Part shown: piece by piece, positions 46,026 through 55,650 of the stretch
Layout: each line of letters begins with the position of its first letter
Numbering within the stretch: position 1 is the first letter of the stretch
Assembly (NCBI GenBank): GCA_005223045.1
Contig: NJBM01000006.1
Span: 124,001-188,000, forward strand
Source of the DNA: Planctomycetes bacterium B3_Pla
GTDB taxonomy: Bacteria > Planctomycetota > Phycisphaerae > Sedimentisphaerales > Anaerobacaceae
Reading direction: 5' to 3'
Length of the DNA stretch: 64,000 bases
Notes under the pieces: model-generated
The model's input: only the letters and a program-made list of their open reading frames with translations
Told to the model about the DNA's origin: nothing
Database searches by the model: none
Program-made: the position numbers and the translations under genes

Positions 46026-47639
46026 ATGAGTCGATTACTGGAAATTCTCGGCAGGGCGATAAGCGTCGATACCGCCGACTTGATATGGCACTGGTTGAAC
46101 GCAGTCAGGCTTCCGGCCGGCGACAACGAATCCGCCTCATCCCGGCAGTTGGACAAAGCGGTCGAGCTGATGAGCGAAATGAAGCTCGACGCGGCCTCTG
46201 AGCAGCTCAGAATGTATCTCTTTGAGAATCCTTCGTGTCCCTGCGGTCGGCTTGGTGCGGCCGCCATTTGCCTGCATCACGGCCAACTGCACGAAGCAAT
46301 TAACGAATTAAATTCAGTCTATCTGCGCAGACCGAACAATACGATGGCTCTTTATGCCCTCGGGCATTGCTATGAACGGCTCGGCAAGGAATCGCAGGCC
46401 GTGGAGTTCTATCAGGATTGTCAGAAGTTCAAGAAGTATTTGGAGCTTCCGGCCCAGCGATTGGCTGCCGTCTATTTCAAGAACGGTCAACTGGAAAAGA
46501 CTATACAGCAATACGAACTGCTTATGGAGGAACATCCTGACGATATTTCAACGCTTATCACGCTCGGCCATCTGTACATGGCCACGGGTAAGAATAAGCG
46601 CGCTATCGAAATCTTTAATGTCGCAATCTTAATGCATCCGGACAATTTCCACGCTCAAGACGACGGCACAGACCAGCTTATCGCCGAAGGACACCTTTAC
46701 GAGGCTCTGGAGCGGATCGAGGACTTATTGCAGGCCGAGCCCGGCAGGACCGATTTGCTTGTCAAACGCGCGGACGCTCTGCGCACGATGGGCGCCACTT
46801 CCGACGCAGTATCGCAGTATGAAGAAGCGGTCCGCATCTGCCCGGACTGCCTGGAGGCAACAATAAAACTCGGAACACAATATTTGCAATTGGAGCAGGA
46901 GCAACTGGCCGCCCAACGATTCAACATCGCTGTCGAAATTAATGACAAGATTGTCGATGCCTACATAGGCCTGGCAATTTCCCAGAACCTGGCCGGCAGG
47001 ACATCCGATGCTTTGGGCACGTTATCACTGGCGGCGGCAATTCAGCCAAACAGTTCGTTATTGTTGGCCGAGACGGCCGCCCTGAGATTTAAGGCCGGTC
47101 TCGGCGAGAACCTCCCGCTCGATATTAGGAACAATCCAGCCGGCCTGAGCCAGGCTGTGATTGCAACCCACTGCCGGCAAATAGCAGAGCGCCCGCAAAA
47201 TCCCGACTTGCACTACAGGCTTGGCGTGCTAATGATGAACGTCGGAAGGATAGCCGATGCCATTCGGTCATTCCGGAGCGCGCTGGAAATAAATCCGGTT
47301 TACACCAGAGCCAGAAGCAAATTGGCCGTCTGTTTGCTTGAAGTGGACCACAAAAGCGAAGCACTTGAATGCCTGACGGGCCACGACTGCCTGGAAACCG
47401 ATACGCTTGAACTACACTACAAAACGGCTTTGCTCTATTGCGACAGGGTAAAATTCGCCTCGTCCCTGATCAACCTTGAGCATTACCTCGAGAAGAATTT
47501 CTCATCTTCGGATCCTACGGTCAACATCTCAATAATTCTGCAGAACCTGGGCCTTTTGGACAGGGTGACCGCTACATGGGACAATCTGACCGACACCGCC
47601 AATCACGCCATTGGCGCCGACTATCCGTTTTCGCCGTAG
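46026..47639 (+). CDS. TPR-repeat protein
   Basis: 537 aa from ATG 46026, chosen because GAGAGGGTGT precedes it. It is made of TPR units from about 40 to 500, for example NTMALYALGHCYERLGKESQ, ISTLITLGHLYMATGKNKRA, DCLEATIKLGTQYLQLEQEQ and NPDLHYRLGVLMMNVGRIAD. No signal peptide or transmembrane helix, so probably cytoplasmic. The function is unknown; it may act as a scaffold. Confidence 0.8.
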   Translation: MSRLLEILGRAISVDTADLIWHWLNAVRLPAGDNESASSRQLDKAVELMSEMKLDAASEQLRMYLFENPSCPCGRLGAAAICLHHGQLHEAINELNSVYLRRPNNTMALYALGHCYERLGKESQAVEFYQDCQKFKKYLELPAQRLAAVYFKNGQLEKTIQQYELLMEEHPDDISTLITLGHLYMATGKNKRAIEIFNVAILMHPDNFHAQDDGTDQLIAEGHLYEALERIEDLLQAEPGRTDLLVKRADALRTMGATSDAVSQYEEAVRICPDCLEATIKLGTQYLQLEQEQLAAQRFNIAVEINDKIVDAYIGLAISQNLAGRTSDALGTLSLAAAIQPNSSLLLAETAALRFKAGLGENLPLDIRNNPAGLSQAVIATHCRQIAERPQNPDLHYRLGVLMMNVGRIADAIRSFRSALEINPVYTRARSKLAVCLLEVDHKSEALECLTGHDCLETDTLELHYKTALLYCDRVKFASSLINLEHYLEKNFSSSDPTVNISIILQNLGLLDRVTATWDNLTDTANHAIGADYPFSP

Positions 47640-47700
47640 TCAACGGAAAACCGCATCAAAACTCCCCCCGAAAGCATTTGAAAGTTTTGCGATCTCTTGT

Positions 47701-47829
47701 TTTACAGCCGTTCGGACGCAGGTATAATGCTCACTGAGGGACCGGGCAGGATGGCTCCGCCGGGGAGCAATCGGAGCACCGACCCGGTTGTAAGCTGACC
47801 GGAAATTAGCAAACCGAAAGGGACCGAGA
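47701..47829 (+). promoter_or_regulatory. promoter and structured leader of a small gene
   Basis: A perfect TATAAT (47723-47728) sits 17 bases from a weak TTTTAC -35. The predicted leader of about 100 nt contains several pairable segments (ACCGGG with CCCGGT across about 30 bases, and GGCTCC with GGAGCA). It may fold before the 90-aa ORF. No riboswitch class was recognised. Confidence 0.4.
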
Positions 47830-48102
47830 ATGGCGACAGAAATCACCGAACAGGAATTGCTCGAGATGGAGCTGCACGCAGAAATGGAAGTATTTAACAG
47901 GAAAACTATGGTCCAGAGGGTTCCCGGCGGCTGGATCTATTGGCGTCGCACCAGTACGGTAAATGCAAATAACAACAGCATTTCTTGTTCACTTGCCGGA
48001 GTCTTCGTGCCGGCGCCGCAAGGTTCCCAACAAAAACCGAGCGAGAACGCGCAAAAACCGCAACAGGAAAGGATTCCTTTATTTCGCCCCACAGCCGAAT
48101 GA
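47830..48102 (+). CDS. small hypothetical protein (90 aa)
   Basis: ATG 47830 follows AAAGGGACCGAGA. N-terminal acidic helix (MATEITEQELLEMELHAEME), a middle with PGGWIYWRR and a hydrophobic stretch (SCSLAGVFVPAP), then a Pro/Gln-rich tail. No known domain recognised. The promoter and the tidy ribosome site support reality. Confidence 0.55.
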   Translation: MATEITEQELLEMELHAEMEVFNRKTMVQRVPGGWIYWRRTSTVNANNNSISCSLAGVFVPAPQGSQQKPSENAQKPQQERIPLFRPTAE

Positions 48103-48282
48103 AACATAACATATATTATGGGACGTTGTTGGTGGTGTTTCGATAACGGCTTGCAGGAGTCGGGCTTGCATCTTTAAGATACGACATCGTTGAGGTTTTG
48201 TCGGCTAATTACCCGCCAATATGCTTAATCTTGCCGCACAGGTAGTCGGGACGTGCTGTCGAATATACAGTTCCCTTTTATT

Positions 48283-48861
48283 TTACATATCGCGCAGTGA
48301 CAAAGGCTTTCCGAGAATTTCATAGTGCAGGATCGCCCTTCTAAGGTTGTCAGGATCGGCGTAATCCTGTAGAAGTTCGGGCAGATGTTGCGCTTCGGGT
48401 GTTGCTGCTGTGGAAGTATCTCGCTTGCCTGCCAGCCCTTTTACGGTTGTGCCCGTGAGGTCGCGGCCTTCGGCAGGCTCAGGCTGAATTTGTTGCTTCG
48501 ACGCTGAATGTTGCGGCTTCGTCTTCGGTTCTGTAGTTTGAACCTGAAAAGCCTGTTCTGCTTCGGCGACGAATTTTTTAGCGGCAGCACGAAGATCGCC
48601 GAGCTTTGTGCGCACTTGCTGGGTCGCGGGCAGGCGCTGTGCGGGACCGGCCGGATGTTGGGGCTGCTGCATGGGATCCCTGCCGGGTGCAGGCGGTCTG
48701 CGGGCCTGCCGTTGCTGCTCGTCGGGCCTTCCTTTCTTCGCTTTGAGAATACCGCCGATCATCCAGATCGCGGCCATCACAATGACAACGAGGATGTTTA
48801 TCCAGCCCTCGCCGTCAACATTTCGCTGAGCCACGATTATTTGTGCGAAAAAAGCGTTCAT
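48283..48861 (-). CDS. small membrane protein of the flotillin/NfeD cluster, unknown function
   Basis: 192 aa. One transmembrane helix (INILVVIVMAAIWMIGGILKA) near the N-terminus, then a Pro/Gln-rich and basic linker (QARRPPAPGRDPMQQPQ), and a C-terminal helical segment (LPELLQDYADPDNLRRAILHYEILGKPLSLRD). It follows the flotillin-like gene by 109 bases. No family recognised; it is probably a partner or a passenger. Confidence 0.6.
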   Translation of the reverse strand: MNAFFAQIIVAQRNVDGEGWINILVVIVMAAIWMIGGILKAKKGRPDEQQRQARRPPAPGRDPMQQPQHPAGPAQRLPATQQVRTKLGDLRAAAKKFVAEAEQAFQVQTTEPKTKPQHSASKQQIQPEPAEGRDLTGTTVKGLAGKRDTSTAATPEAQHLPELLQDYADPDNLRRAILHYEILGKPLSLRDM

Positions 48862-48970
48862 AGTAGTGAAGTCACTTATCAGGTTATCGGAGTACTCGAC
48901 GTCTTTCCCCTGTTACCCTGATATCCTGCATCCTGATTTCCTGATAACCTTATTTCCTAATATTCTACGA

Positions 48971-49984
48971 CTACTCTTTCTTCTTCGGTCCTGCGATGGA
49001 ATCGCGCATCGACGTATCGGCCACAATGTTTTTCATTCTGTAATAGTCCATGATGCCGAGATTACCCTTCTTGAAGGCCTCAGCCATAGCCAGTGGAACT
49101 TTCGATTCGTTTTCTACAACGAGGGCCCGCATTTCCTGCTCACGTGCGAACGCCATTGCGCGCCGTTTTTCGGCCTCGGCCTTTGCTCTTCGCATATCCG
49201 CTTCGGCCTGTGCGGCCTGCAGTTTGGCGCCGATATTGTCGCCTACGTCAACGTCGGCGATATCAATAGATAGAATCTCATAAGCCGTCCCTGCGTCGAG
49301 ACCCTTGGATAAAACCGACTTGGAAATATTGTCCGGATTCTCCAGGACGCTTTTGTATGTTATGGCGCTGCCGATCGTGGTAACAATTCCTTCGCCGACA
49401 CGGGCGATAACTGTCTCTTCAGTGGCGCCGCCGATCAGCCTTTCAATATTGGCGCGAACAGTAACGCGCGCCTTTGCTTTTAACTGGATGCCGTCCTGAG
49501 CAACGGCGTCAATCGTTTGCCTTCCTTTCGACGGGTCGGGGCAATCGATTACCTTGGGATTAACGCTCGTCTGGACCGCCTCGAGGATGTCACGACCTGC
49601 CAGGTCGATTGCCGTAGCGGTCTGCAAAGACAATTCTATGTTTGCCCTATTGGCTGCGATCAGAGCACGCACGACATTTGGGACCCGGCCGCCGGCTAAG
49701 AAATGGCTCTCCAAATCTTTTGTGGTAAGTTCAAGACCCGCCTGGATCGCGGTAATCTTGCTAAGCACTATGATTCTCGCATCGACTTTTCTCAGCCACA
49801 TTCCAATCAATTCGGATAGTCTCACGTCAGCCCGGGAGAAATACGCCTGCAGCCAGAGTCTGGCGAATTTTACGACAAGAAGAAATCCGACCAAACCAAG
49901 AACGCCGCCGATAACCACGAGTATTATCACGCCTATGTTTGGTCCCTCGCTCACTCCCGCCATGATATTTGTCAGGCTATACAT
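48971..49984 (-). CDS. floA: flotillin-like protein FloA
   Basis: 337 aa. One N-terminal membrane hairpin ([22 protein letters not shown]), then a PHB/SPFH-type domain ([36 protein letters not shown] stretch [17 protein letters not shown]) and a coiled-coil rich in Ala/Glu ([20 protein letters not shown]). It matches the YqfA/FloA type that forms membrane microdomains. Its neighbours are NfeD-like proteins, the typical partner. Confidence 0.93.
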   Translation of the reverse strand: MYSLTNIMAGVSEGPNIGVIILVVIGGVLGLVGFLLVVKFARLWLQAYFSRADVRLSELIGMWLRKVDARIIVLSKITAIQAGLELTTKDLESHFLAGGRVPNVVRALIAANRANIELSLQTATAIDLAGRDILEAVQTSVNPKVIDCPDPSKGRQTIDAVAQDGIQLKAKARVTVRANIERLIGGATEETVIARVGEGIVTTIGSAITYKSVLENPDNISKSVLSKGLDAGTAYEILSIDIADVDVGDNIGAKLQAAQAEADMRRAKAEAEKRRAMAFAREQEMRALVVENESKVPLAMAEAFKKGNLGIMDYYRMKNIVADTSMRDSIAGPKKKE

Positions 49985-49999
49985 CTATCTGTCCTTTCA

Positions 50000-50500
50000 T
50001 TAGCTTTCTTCGATTACACGAACGGTCAACTGTGTACTCTCCACGTTGATAACCTTGACCTTATTCGCCTTGTCAACATATCCGCTCTCAGCCACACATT
50101 CAAGTCTGCGTCCTGAGAAATCACACATTCCGACCGGCCGCAGTGGCGTAAGGACGACACCTACGGCGCCAAGTAATTCCTTGAGTTCGGGCGTGTCCGG
50201 CACAGCATCGCCCTGCTGGCGCTGCGGCGGCGCGAGTGTCGCACTCTTCCCGAAGCTGGTTTTTGGAAATATCTTGTACGCTGTAACCAGCACCGAGGGT
50301 ATCATCACAACGGCGGTACATACCCCTATACAGCCGGCGAGGACGCTATGATGAAAGAATATTGCGATCCCGCCACCGAGGCACCCAAGCGCAAAGACAC
50401 TTATCAGGCCTCCGCTCGGTACGAATACCTCGGCCACTATTAGCGCCGCACAGGCAAAATACAGAAAAACAGCAAAAACGAGCCACCAACCCATTGGCAT
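50000..50500 (-). CDS. short NfeD-like membrane protein
   Basis: 166 aa. Two to three transmembrane helices (VFAVFLYFACAALIVAEVFV, VFALGCLGGGIAIFFHH, GVCTAVVMIPSVLVTAYKI) and a C-terminal OB-like NfeD domain (LLGAVGVVLTPLRPVGMCDFSGRRLECVAESGYV). It lacks the ClpP-like protease region found in the longer NfeD. Likely a FloA partner; it ends 15 bases before the floA start. Confidence 0.87.
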   Translation of the reverse strand: MPMGWWLVFAVFLYFACAALIVAEVFVPSGGLISVFALGCLGGGIAIFFHHSVLAGCIGVCTAVVMIPSVLVTAYKIFPKTSFGKSATLAPPQRQQGDAVPDTPELKELLGAVGVVLTPLRPVGMCDFSGRRLECVAESGYVDKANKVKVINVESTQLTVRVIEES

Positions 50501-50504
50501 CTTC

Positions 50505-52049
50505 CTATGATTGCTCTTCCACGGCTTTTACAACAACTCGATTGCCGTGAACTTCAATTATCTCAACATTAGTGCCTTTGTCAAGGAATTCGGCTTCAGC
50601 GACGACGTCCACTATTGCATCGGCGAATCTTGCCTTTCCGGTGGGACGCAGTGTTGACACCACCTCGCCGGTATCACCGACTCCTACGCTTGTTATCTGG
50701 CTCTCCGGCAGAGTTGTCATGCTGACTGCCATTTCGCCGCCCCGCCCGGCAGTCGCCGGCACGAGTATCAGCCCGTTTAGAAATGGAATTCTCGGCAGGT
50801 ATTTGGAAAAGAGCCACGCCAGAACAATGAAACCGGCGAATCCGAGTGATAACCCTACCACCCCCCAGGTAAAGTCGCTCCATGCAATCGCATCCTGGGG
50901 CCACGGAAACTTGTCCGGTGGATTCTTGATGAGCATGCCGAACAGGCCGGCAAAAATACAGACTATGCCTGCAAAACCTGCAATCCCGAACCCGGGCAGG
51001 ACGAAGATTTCCACCAACAGCAGGAGTATCCCGACGGCAAACAACACCACCTCCACCCAGTTTGCAAGTCCCACCATGTATTTGCTGCCGATGATGATTA
51101 CAAAGCATATTACCGCGGCCAACCCGGGGAGTCCGAGGCCCGGCGTATTGAATTCGATATAGACTCCCAGCATGGCGATCATTACAAGCACCGCCATCAC
51201 CGCAGGCGAATTGAGCCACCGGACCATCTCCTCCGACCAGTTCGTCTTGAGCACCATCGGCTCGCCTGCAAAAGTCACGCCGTCGCGCTTAGCCAAAAAA
51301 TCGAAGGCCCCCGCCCGGTCCTTGACCTGTGCCCTGGCTATCTCGTATTTGAAGGCCTGAGAAGCAGTCAACGTTAGAAGCTCATCATCGTCAACGACAA
51401 GTTCCTTGTTGCCCAGATCGTATTTATTCGGATCCTGGGGCAGTTCTCGGTCTTCAAAAAACTCATACTCATCCGTTTGCAGATTCTTGACCCTGTAAAC
51501 CTTCTCCTGCATCGTGACCATTGCTTTTAGCATTGCGGCCGGATAGCCGTTCGCTTCGGCTGCACGCATGAAGGCTGCACGGATAAAGCTCTCGGTTTTT
51601 TCCCGTTCGACACCTTCGAGCTTGCCGCCCAGCACGATCGGAGCACAATCGCCTATCGTGGTGTTCTCGAGCATTATTATGTCCTGGCAGGAGACACTTA
51701 TCATAGCACCGGCCGATATGGCCTCGGTGGCTACATAGGCAACGGTGTGGGCTTTCTTGCCTATGTCGAGTATGAAGTACTTGGATATATCGTCCGCCGA
51801 CTGTACAAGCCCGCCGTATGTTTCTATCTCATAGATCAGGTACTCGACGTCCTGGTCAAGGGCTGTTTGGGTCCTGCGTTTGATGGACCTGAAGAGCCCG
51901 TCGTCGATCATGCCCTTGCAGACGATCACCGCGGCTTTGACAGTGGGCAAATCGGTACCGGTGTCGTTTGGCTCAGCCGCGGCATTCAGCCCCGCGAGCA
52001 ATGACAGGCACAGCATACCAACCACAAGTATCCGTAGTGGACTCTCCAT
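50505..52049 (-). CDS. long NfeD: ClpP-class serine protease plus NfeD membrane and OB domains
   Basis: 514 aa. Signal peptide, then a ClpP-like protease domain at about 30-260 with EIETYGGLVQSADDISKY and the nucleophile in AISAGAMISVSCQDIIMLENTTIGDCAP. Next comes a membrane region of five or six helices (VMAVLVMIAMLGVYIEFNTPGLGLPG, VVLFAVGILLLLVEIFVLPGFG), and a C-terminal OB domain (GDTGEVVSTLRPTGKARFADA). Related proteins degrade stomatin-type partners. It is the first gene of the cluster and overlaps nothing, ending 4 bases from the short NfeD. Confidence 0.92.
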   Translation of the reverse strand: MESPLRILVVGMLCLSLLAGLNAAAEPNDTGTDLPTVKAAVIVCKGMIDDGLFRSIKRRTQTALDQDVEYLIYEIETYGGLVQSADDISKYFILDIGKKAHTVAYVATEAISAGAMISVSCQDIIMLENTTIGDCAPIVLGGKLEGVEREKTESFIRAAFMRAAEANGYPAAMLKAMVTMQEKVYRVKNLQTDEYEFFEDRELPQDPNKYDLGNKELVVDDDELLTLTASQAFKYEIARAQVKDRAGAFDFLAKRDGVTFAGEPMVLKTNWSEEMVRWLNSPAVMAVLVMIAMLGVYIEFNTPGLGLPGLAAVICFVIIIGSKYMVGLANWVEVVLFAVGILLLLVEIFVLPGFGIAGFAGIVCIFAGLFGMLIKNPPDKFPWPQDAIAWSDFTWGVVGLSLGFAGFIVLAWLFSKYLPRIPFLNGLILVPATAGRGGEMAVSMTTLPESQITSVGVGDTGEVVSTLRPTGKARFADAIVDVVAEAEFLDKGTNVEIIEVHGNRVVVKAVEEQS

Positions 52050-52092
52050 AGTATGAATTATACCTTACGATGGTCCCGTTGGCAATACCGGG

Positions 52093-53790
52093 TCAGGAAT
52101 CGAGGGAAATTTTTGGCTTGACGCCCTCCCATTGCAGGCCGCCCACTATCGCCTGGGCGATATTCGTCAAGTGGTCGCCGGTCTTTTCGACATTGTCAAC
52201 CAGATCGATAAATATCAAGCCCGCCTGGGGAGAGCAAACGCCGCCGGCCATTCGCTCGACGTGGTGGCGGCGGAACTCTATCTGCATCCTGTTGAGGTTG
52301 TCTTCGTTGACCAGGGCCGACTTGGCGGCCTCAATGTCATTATCCTCCAGGGCTGCTATGATCTTGTCCAGCATCTGGTCTATCTCTTTTCTGAGTTTCT
52401 CTGCCTCAGCCAGCGCCGAATCGGTAAAGGAAAGCTTCTGGTCGATCTTTCGCTCGCCGATCTCGACAATATTGACGGCATGGTCGCCGATACGTTCAAG
52501 GTCGTTAACCGTGTGCAGGAGCACGGGCAGCTCGTTAGATACCTCGTCAGACAGGTTTCTGCGCGACAACGTCGAAAGGTACGAGGTGATTTCGAGCTGC
52601 AATATATCGATGAAATCTTCTATTTCTCTGACCGATGCAAGCTTTTTTCGTTTGTTGTCGATGATTCCGCCGATAGCGAGTCGCAGGGCTTTCTTTGCCG
52701 TCTTGGCCATACGAACGATCTCACGTTTTGCCTGCTCCAGCGCTATCACGGGAGTATTGAGCAGGTGTTTCTCGAGCGTAACAGGTTTTTGTGCAAGCTC
52801 GGCCTCAGTTACCGGCACGAGCTTCATCACTGCAACCGCTAATACATTGATTAAAGGTATGAATACGACTGTGTTAAAGGCGTTGAACACAAGGTGGGCA
52901 AAGAATATGTGCCTCATGATCGTCCCCTCGTCCAGTTGCCCGGGTGTGATCCACACAACCACTTTGCTATACCACCCGAGCCATACGGGAACAAGCATGT
53001 ACAAGACGCCGAATACATTGAACATAGTATGCCCCATCGCCGCACGCCTGGCGTTCCGCGAGGCCCGCAGCGCGGCTAATTGGGCGGTAATTGTCGTGCC
53101 TATATTGTCGCCCAGAATAAACGGTATCGCAACGCGCAGCGCCGTTTCCCAGTCCGTCCCGAAGGCCCCTCCGACAGCCAGAATCTGAATCATTGCAATC
53201 GAAGCGGAACTGCTCTGTAACAACATTGTAATGATAGTCCCGGCCAGAACTGCCAGAAGTGGATTGTGCCCAAGCCATATCAATGCCGCCTGCACGTCCG
53301 TATTGTCCCTCAGGGGGCCAAACGCCTCCTTCATAAAATGTATGCCAAGAAACAATAGACCGAAACCTACCAGTATCTCGCCGACGCTCCTGGTCTTGTG
53401 TGTTTTTCCAAGGACAGTAAAAAGGAATCCGACCCCCACAGCCGGCAGCGCATAGTCGGTGATTTTAAAGACGGCCAGAATCGAAACAAGGCCCGCTGTG
53501 ATTGTCGTGCCGATGTTGGCGCCAAGAACAACACACAGGGCCTGTTTGAGCGTCAAAAGGCCGGCGTTTACGAACCCGACCGTCATGACGGTGGTGGCCG
53601 AACTCGACTGAACCAAGGCAGTCGTCAGCGCACCGACGATAACCGCGATGATCCGGTGCTTCGTCAGTGCTTCCAGAAGGCTTTTGAGCTTCTGTCCGGC
53701 GACCTTCTTCAAGCCGTCCGACATCAGACCCATCCCGAATAGAAACAGGCCCAGCCCCCCTACTGTCCCAAAAATCATGTCCTTGACCAT
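52093..53790 (-). CDS. Na/Pi cotransporter family protein with PhoU-like domain
   Basis: 565 aa. Eight or so transmembrane helices with two inverted Na/Pi repeats carrying the QSSSA motif (TTALVQSSSATTVMTVGFVN and MLLQSSSASIAMIQILAVGG). After residue 320 lies a cytoplasmic PhoU-like helical domain (NDLERIGDHAVNIVEIGERK, DNVEKTGDHLTNIAQ). It likely imports phosphate with sodium and senses phosphate through PhoU. No pho box was recognised. Confidence 0.93.
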   Translation of the reverse strand: MVKDMIFGTVGGLGLFLFGMGLMSDGLKKVAGQKLKSLLEALTKHRIIAVIVGALTTALVQSSSATTVMTVGFVNAGLLTLKQALCVVLGANIGTTITAGLVSILAVFKITDYALPAVGVGFLFTVLGKTHKTRSVGEILVGFGLLFLGIHFMKEAFGPLRDNTDVQAALIWLGHNPLLAVLAGTIITMLLQSSSASIAMIQILAVGGAFGTDWETALRVAIPFILGDNIGTTITAQLAALRASRNARRAAMGHTMFNVFGVLYMLVPVWLGWYSKVVVWITPGQLDEGTIMRHIFFAHLVFNAFNTVVFIPLINVLAVAVMKLVPVTEAELAQKPVTLEKHLLNTPVIALEQAKREIVRMAKTAKKALRLAIGGIIDNKRKKLASVREIEDFIDILQLEITSYLSTLSRRNLSDEVSNELPVLLHTVNDLERIGDHAVNIVEIGERKIDQKLSFTDSALAEAEKLRKEIDQMLDKIIAALEDNDIEAAKSALVNEDNLNRMQIEFRRHHVERMAGGVCSPQAGLIFIDLVDNVEKTGDHLTNIAQAIVGGLQWEGVKPKISLDS

Positions 53791-53933
53791 GTCAAATCCC
53801 TGTAAAGACAGCGTATCACAGATGGGTAAATCACAGATTCCAGTTCACGTTTGCAATTGCGCGGCAGTTGTAGCCGCTTTCGCCAGAGTGGTCAAGCGAA
53901 AAACGTCACGTCAAGGATTAAAGTCTATTGAGC

Positions 53934-55046
53934 CTAAGCCAGGCTGCGGAGAATCTCCACCCCCTGCCGGATTTTTTCGTCGCTGGTTGCGTAACTTATC
54001 CTGAAATGCGTGTCTTTTTCGCTAAAAACGTTGCCGGGGATAATCAGAACATTGTTGGCAATCGCCCTTTCGACGAACTCCGTCGCCCCGGTCGTGCCCG
54101 GCGCCTTGATGAACGCATAAAACGCCCCGCCAGGCTTGACGAACTCTAACTTGTCGCTCAAACCGTCATAAAGCAGATCACGCTTCTTCCTGTACGCATC
54201 GACCAGGTCGCTCATGTCATAGTCCAAAGCCGCCACTGCCGCCTGCTGGAAAGGCGTCGGCGCACAGACGAACGTATATTGCTGTATCTTGGTCATCTCC
54301 TCGATTACATGGCTAAGACACGGGTGGGCCGCGACGTAACCCAAACGCCAGCCGGTCATGGCGTGAGACTTGCTAAAACCCTGCAAGATGAGACTCTTTT
54401 CGTAGTATTTGGCGATACTCGGGCACTCGCCGTCGTAGCAGAACGTCTCGTATATCTCATCGGTCATAACGAGCACATCATGCTCGGCTGCAATCTCGGC
54501 CACCGCCTTGACCTGCTGCCGTGAATAAACCACGCCCGTCGGGTTGCCTGGCGCGTTGAGGATTATCATCTTGGTCTTGTCCGTGATGGCCTGTGCAATT
54601 TTGTCAACCGGCAGCTCAAAATCCGGATAGCTATCGACAAAAACGCACTTTCCCCCCAACAGGTTTATTAAATGCTTATACATCACGAAGTAAGGATCGG
54701 GGATAATCACTTCGTCGCCGGGATTGATAAGCGACATGAACGCCAATAGCAGCCCCCCGCTAACGCCGCTGACGACCAACACGGCAGGATCTTCCCAGCC
54801 GAACCTGTCGCTCACACGCTCGGCGATGCGGCGTTTGAGCACCGCGTCTCCGGCCGTCTGCGAATAGCTGTTCTGCCCGGCCCGGATCGCCCTTATCGCC
54901 TCTTCTTTGAGCGCTTCGGGCACATCGAAGTCCGGCTGTCCTATCGAAAAATTAACCGGGTCCTCTAACGAAGCCCCCAGCGCAAAGACCTTCCGAATCC
55001 CGCTGGCGTCGATTTGTGCCGTCCTGTCTGCAAGTATCTTCTTCAT
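53934..55046 (-). CDS. PLP-dependent aminotransferase (class I, aspartate type)
   Basis: 370 aa from ATG 55046. Fold-type I aminotransferase with FSIGQPDFDVPEALKEEA, GVSGGLLLAFMSLINPGDEV, NAPGNPTGVVYS, TDEIYETFCYDG and the lysine in LQGFSKSHAMTGWRLGYV. It is closest to AspC/aromatic aminotransferases; the substrate is unclear. An upstream in-frame start at 55079 would add 11 residues (MCGGILYDSCR). Confidence 0.93.
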   Translation of the reverse strand: MKKILADRTAQIDASGIRKVFALGASLEDPVNFSIGQPDFDVPEALKEEAIRAIRAGQNSYSQTAGDAVLKRRIAERVSDRFGWEDPAVLVVSGVSGGLLLAFMSLINPGDEVIIPDPYFVMYKHLINLLGGKCVFVDSYPDFELPVDKIAQAITDKTKMIILNAPGNPTGVVYSRQQVKAVAEIAAEHDVLVMTDEIYETFCYDGECPSIAKYYEKSLILQGFSKSHAMTGWRLGYVAAHPCLSHVIEEMTKIQQYTFVCAPTPFQQAAVAALDYDMSDLVDAYRKKRDLLYDGLSDKLEFVKPGGAFYAFIKAPGTTGATEFVERAIANNVLIIPGNVFSEKDTHFRISYATSDEKIRQGVEILRSLA

Positions 55047-55097
55047 TCGGCACGAATCATACAGGATTCCCCCGCACAATCAATCGAAATCTCCCTC

Positions 55098-55262
55098 CTA
55101 CTGTCATTGCGACCAGGCCAACAGAGCCTGCCCTGAGCGCAGCCGAATGGGAAGCAATCTCAATAGTCAACCATGAACCACGTTGGATTCACGGTCATGT
55201 ACCCGGCGTGGTACATGATAATCAATAGCAAACCTGTCCTGAGCATCGTCGAATGGATAATC
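55098..55262. repeat. dispersed intergenic repeat block
   Basis: Contains TGTCATTGCGACCAGGCC, CCTGCCCTGAGCGCAGCCGA and CCTGTCCTGAGCATCGTCGA, with relatives at 56189, 58747, 59180 and 59814. Also direct copies of AATCAATAATCAAT-like sequence. No gene seen. Confidence 0.6.
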
Positions 55263-55279
55263 AATAATCAATCGCCACG

Positions 55280-55347
55280 CCTGTCATTATCAAGCACAAC
55301 TCATCGAAAAATATACCCCCTATGGGGCAGGCGTACCACTTTAATTC
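55280..55347. repeat. 68-bp direct repeat, left copy
   Basis: Runs from CCTGTCATTATC to CACTTTAATTC with a hairpin CCCCTATGGGG inside. It differs from the right copy (56337-56404) at one position. Together the two copies flank the IS3 remnant and greA. Confidence 0.9.
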
Positions 55348-55360
55348 TCTATGTAGACTA

Positions 55361-55510
55361 AAGATCGAATGGGCCGATTACATTTATAAGAATCGTGAAA
55401 AACCAAGATGGATATTTTCAAATACAGTGAAATCTTCTATAATCCAATGCGCCGTCATTCCTCCTTAGGCAACATTAGTCCTATGGGATATGAACGACGA
55501 TATAATTATT
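55361..55510 (+). pseudogene. IS3-family transposase C-terminal remnant
   Basis: Translation in frame 55361 gives KIEWADYIYKNREKPR; the adjacent frame from 55408 gives IFKYSEIFYNPMRRHSSLGN, then ISPMGYERRYN. Both are characteristic of the C-terminus of the OrfB integrase of IS3 elements (IFxYIExFYNxxRRHSSLGYxSP). A frameshift near 55405 joins them. The rest of the transposase and the IS ends are absent. The frame continues without a stop into the greA region, where it is not meaningful. Confidence 0.85.
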
Positions 55511-55650
55511 GGACGAGGCAGCCTAAAGACAGCTGTTTGAATGTCAACTTTTTGTGGGTCAGGCCACCTGATGATCTTATTCAATCAGCTGGATCGACGC
55601 TCTGTGAATCAAAAAGAAAAAGACTATTTAATACGTGGAGGTATATCTCG

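Noticed and set aside
55408..55650. N-terminal extension of GreA
   Set aside because: The extension is an IS3 transposase fragment; a good ribosome site marks ATG 55651.
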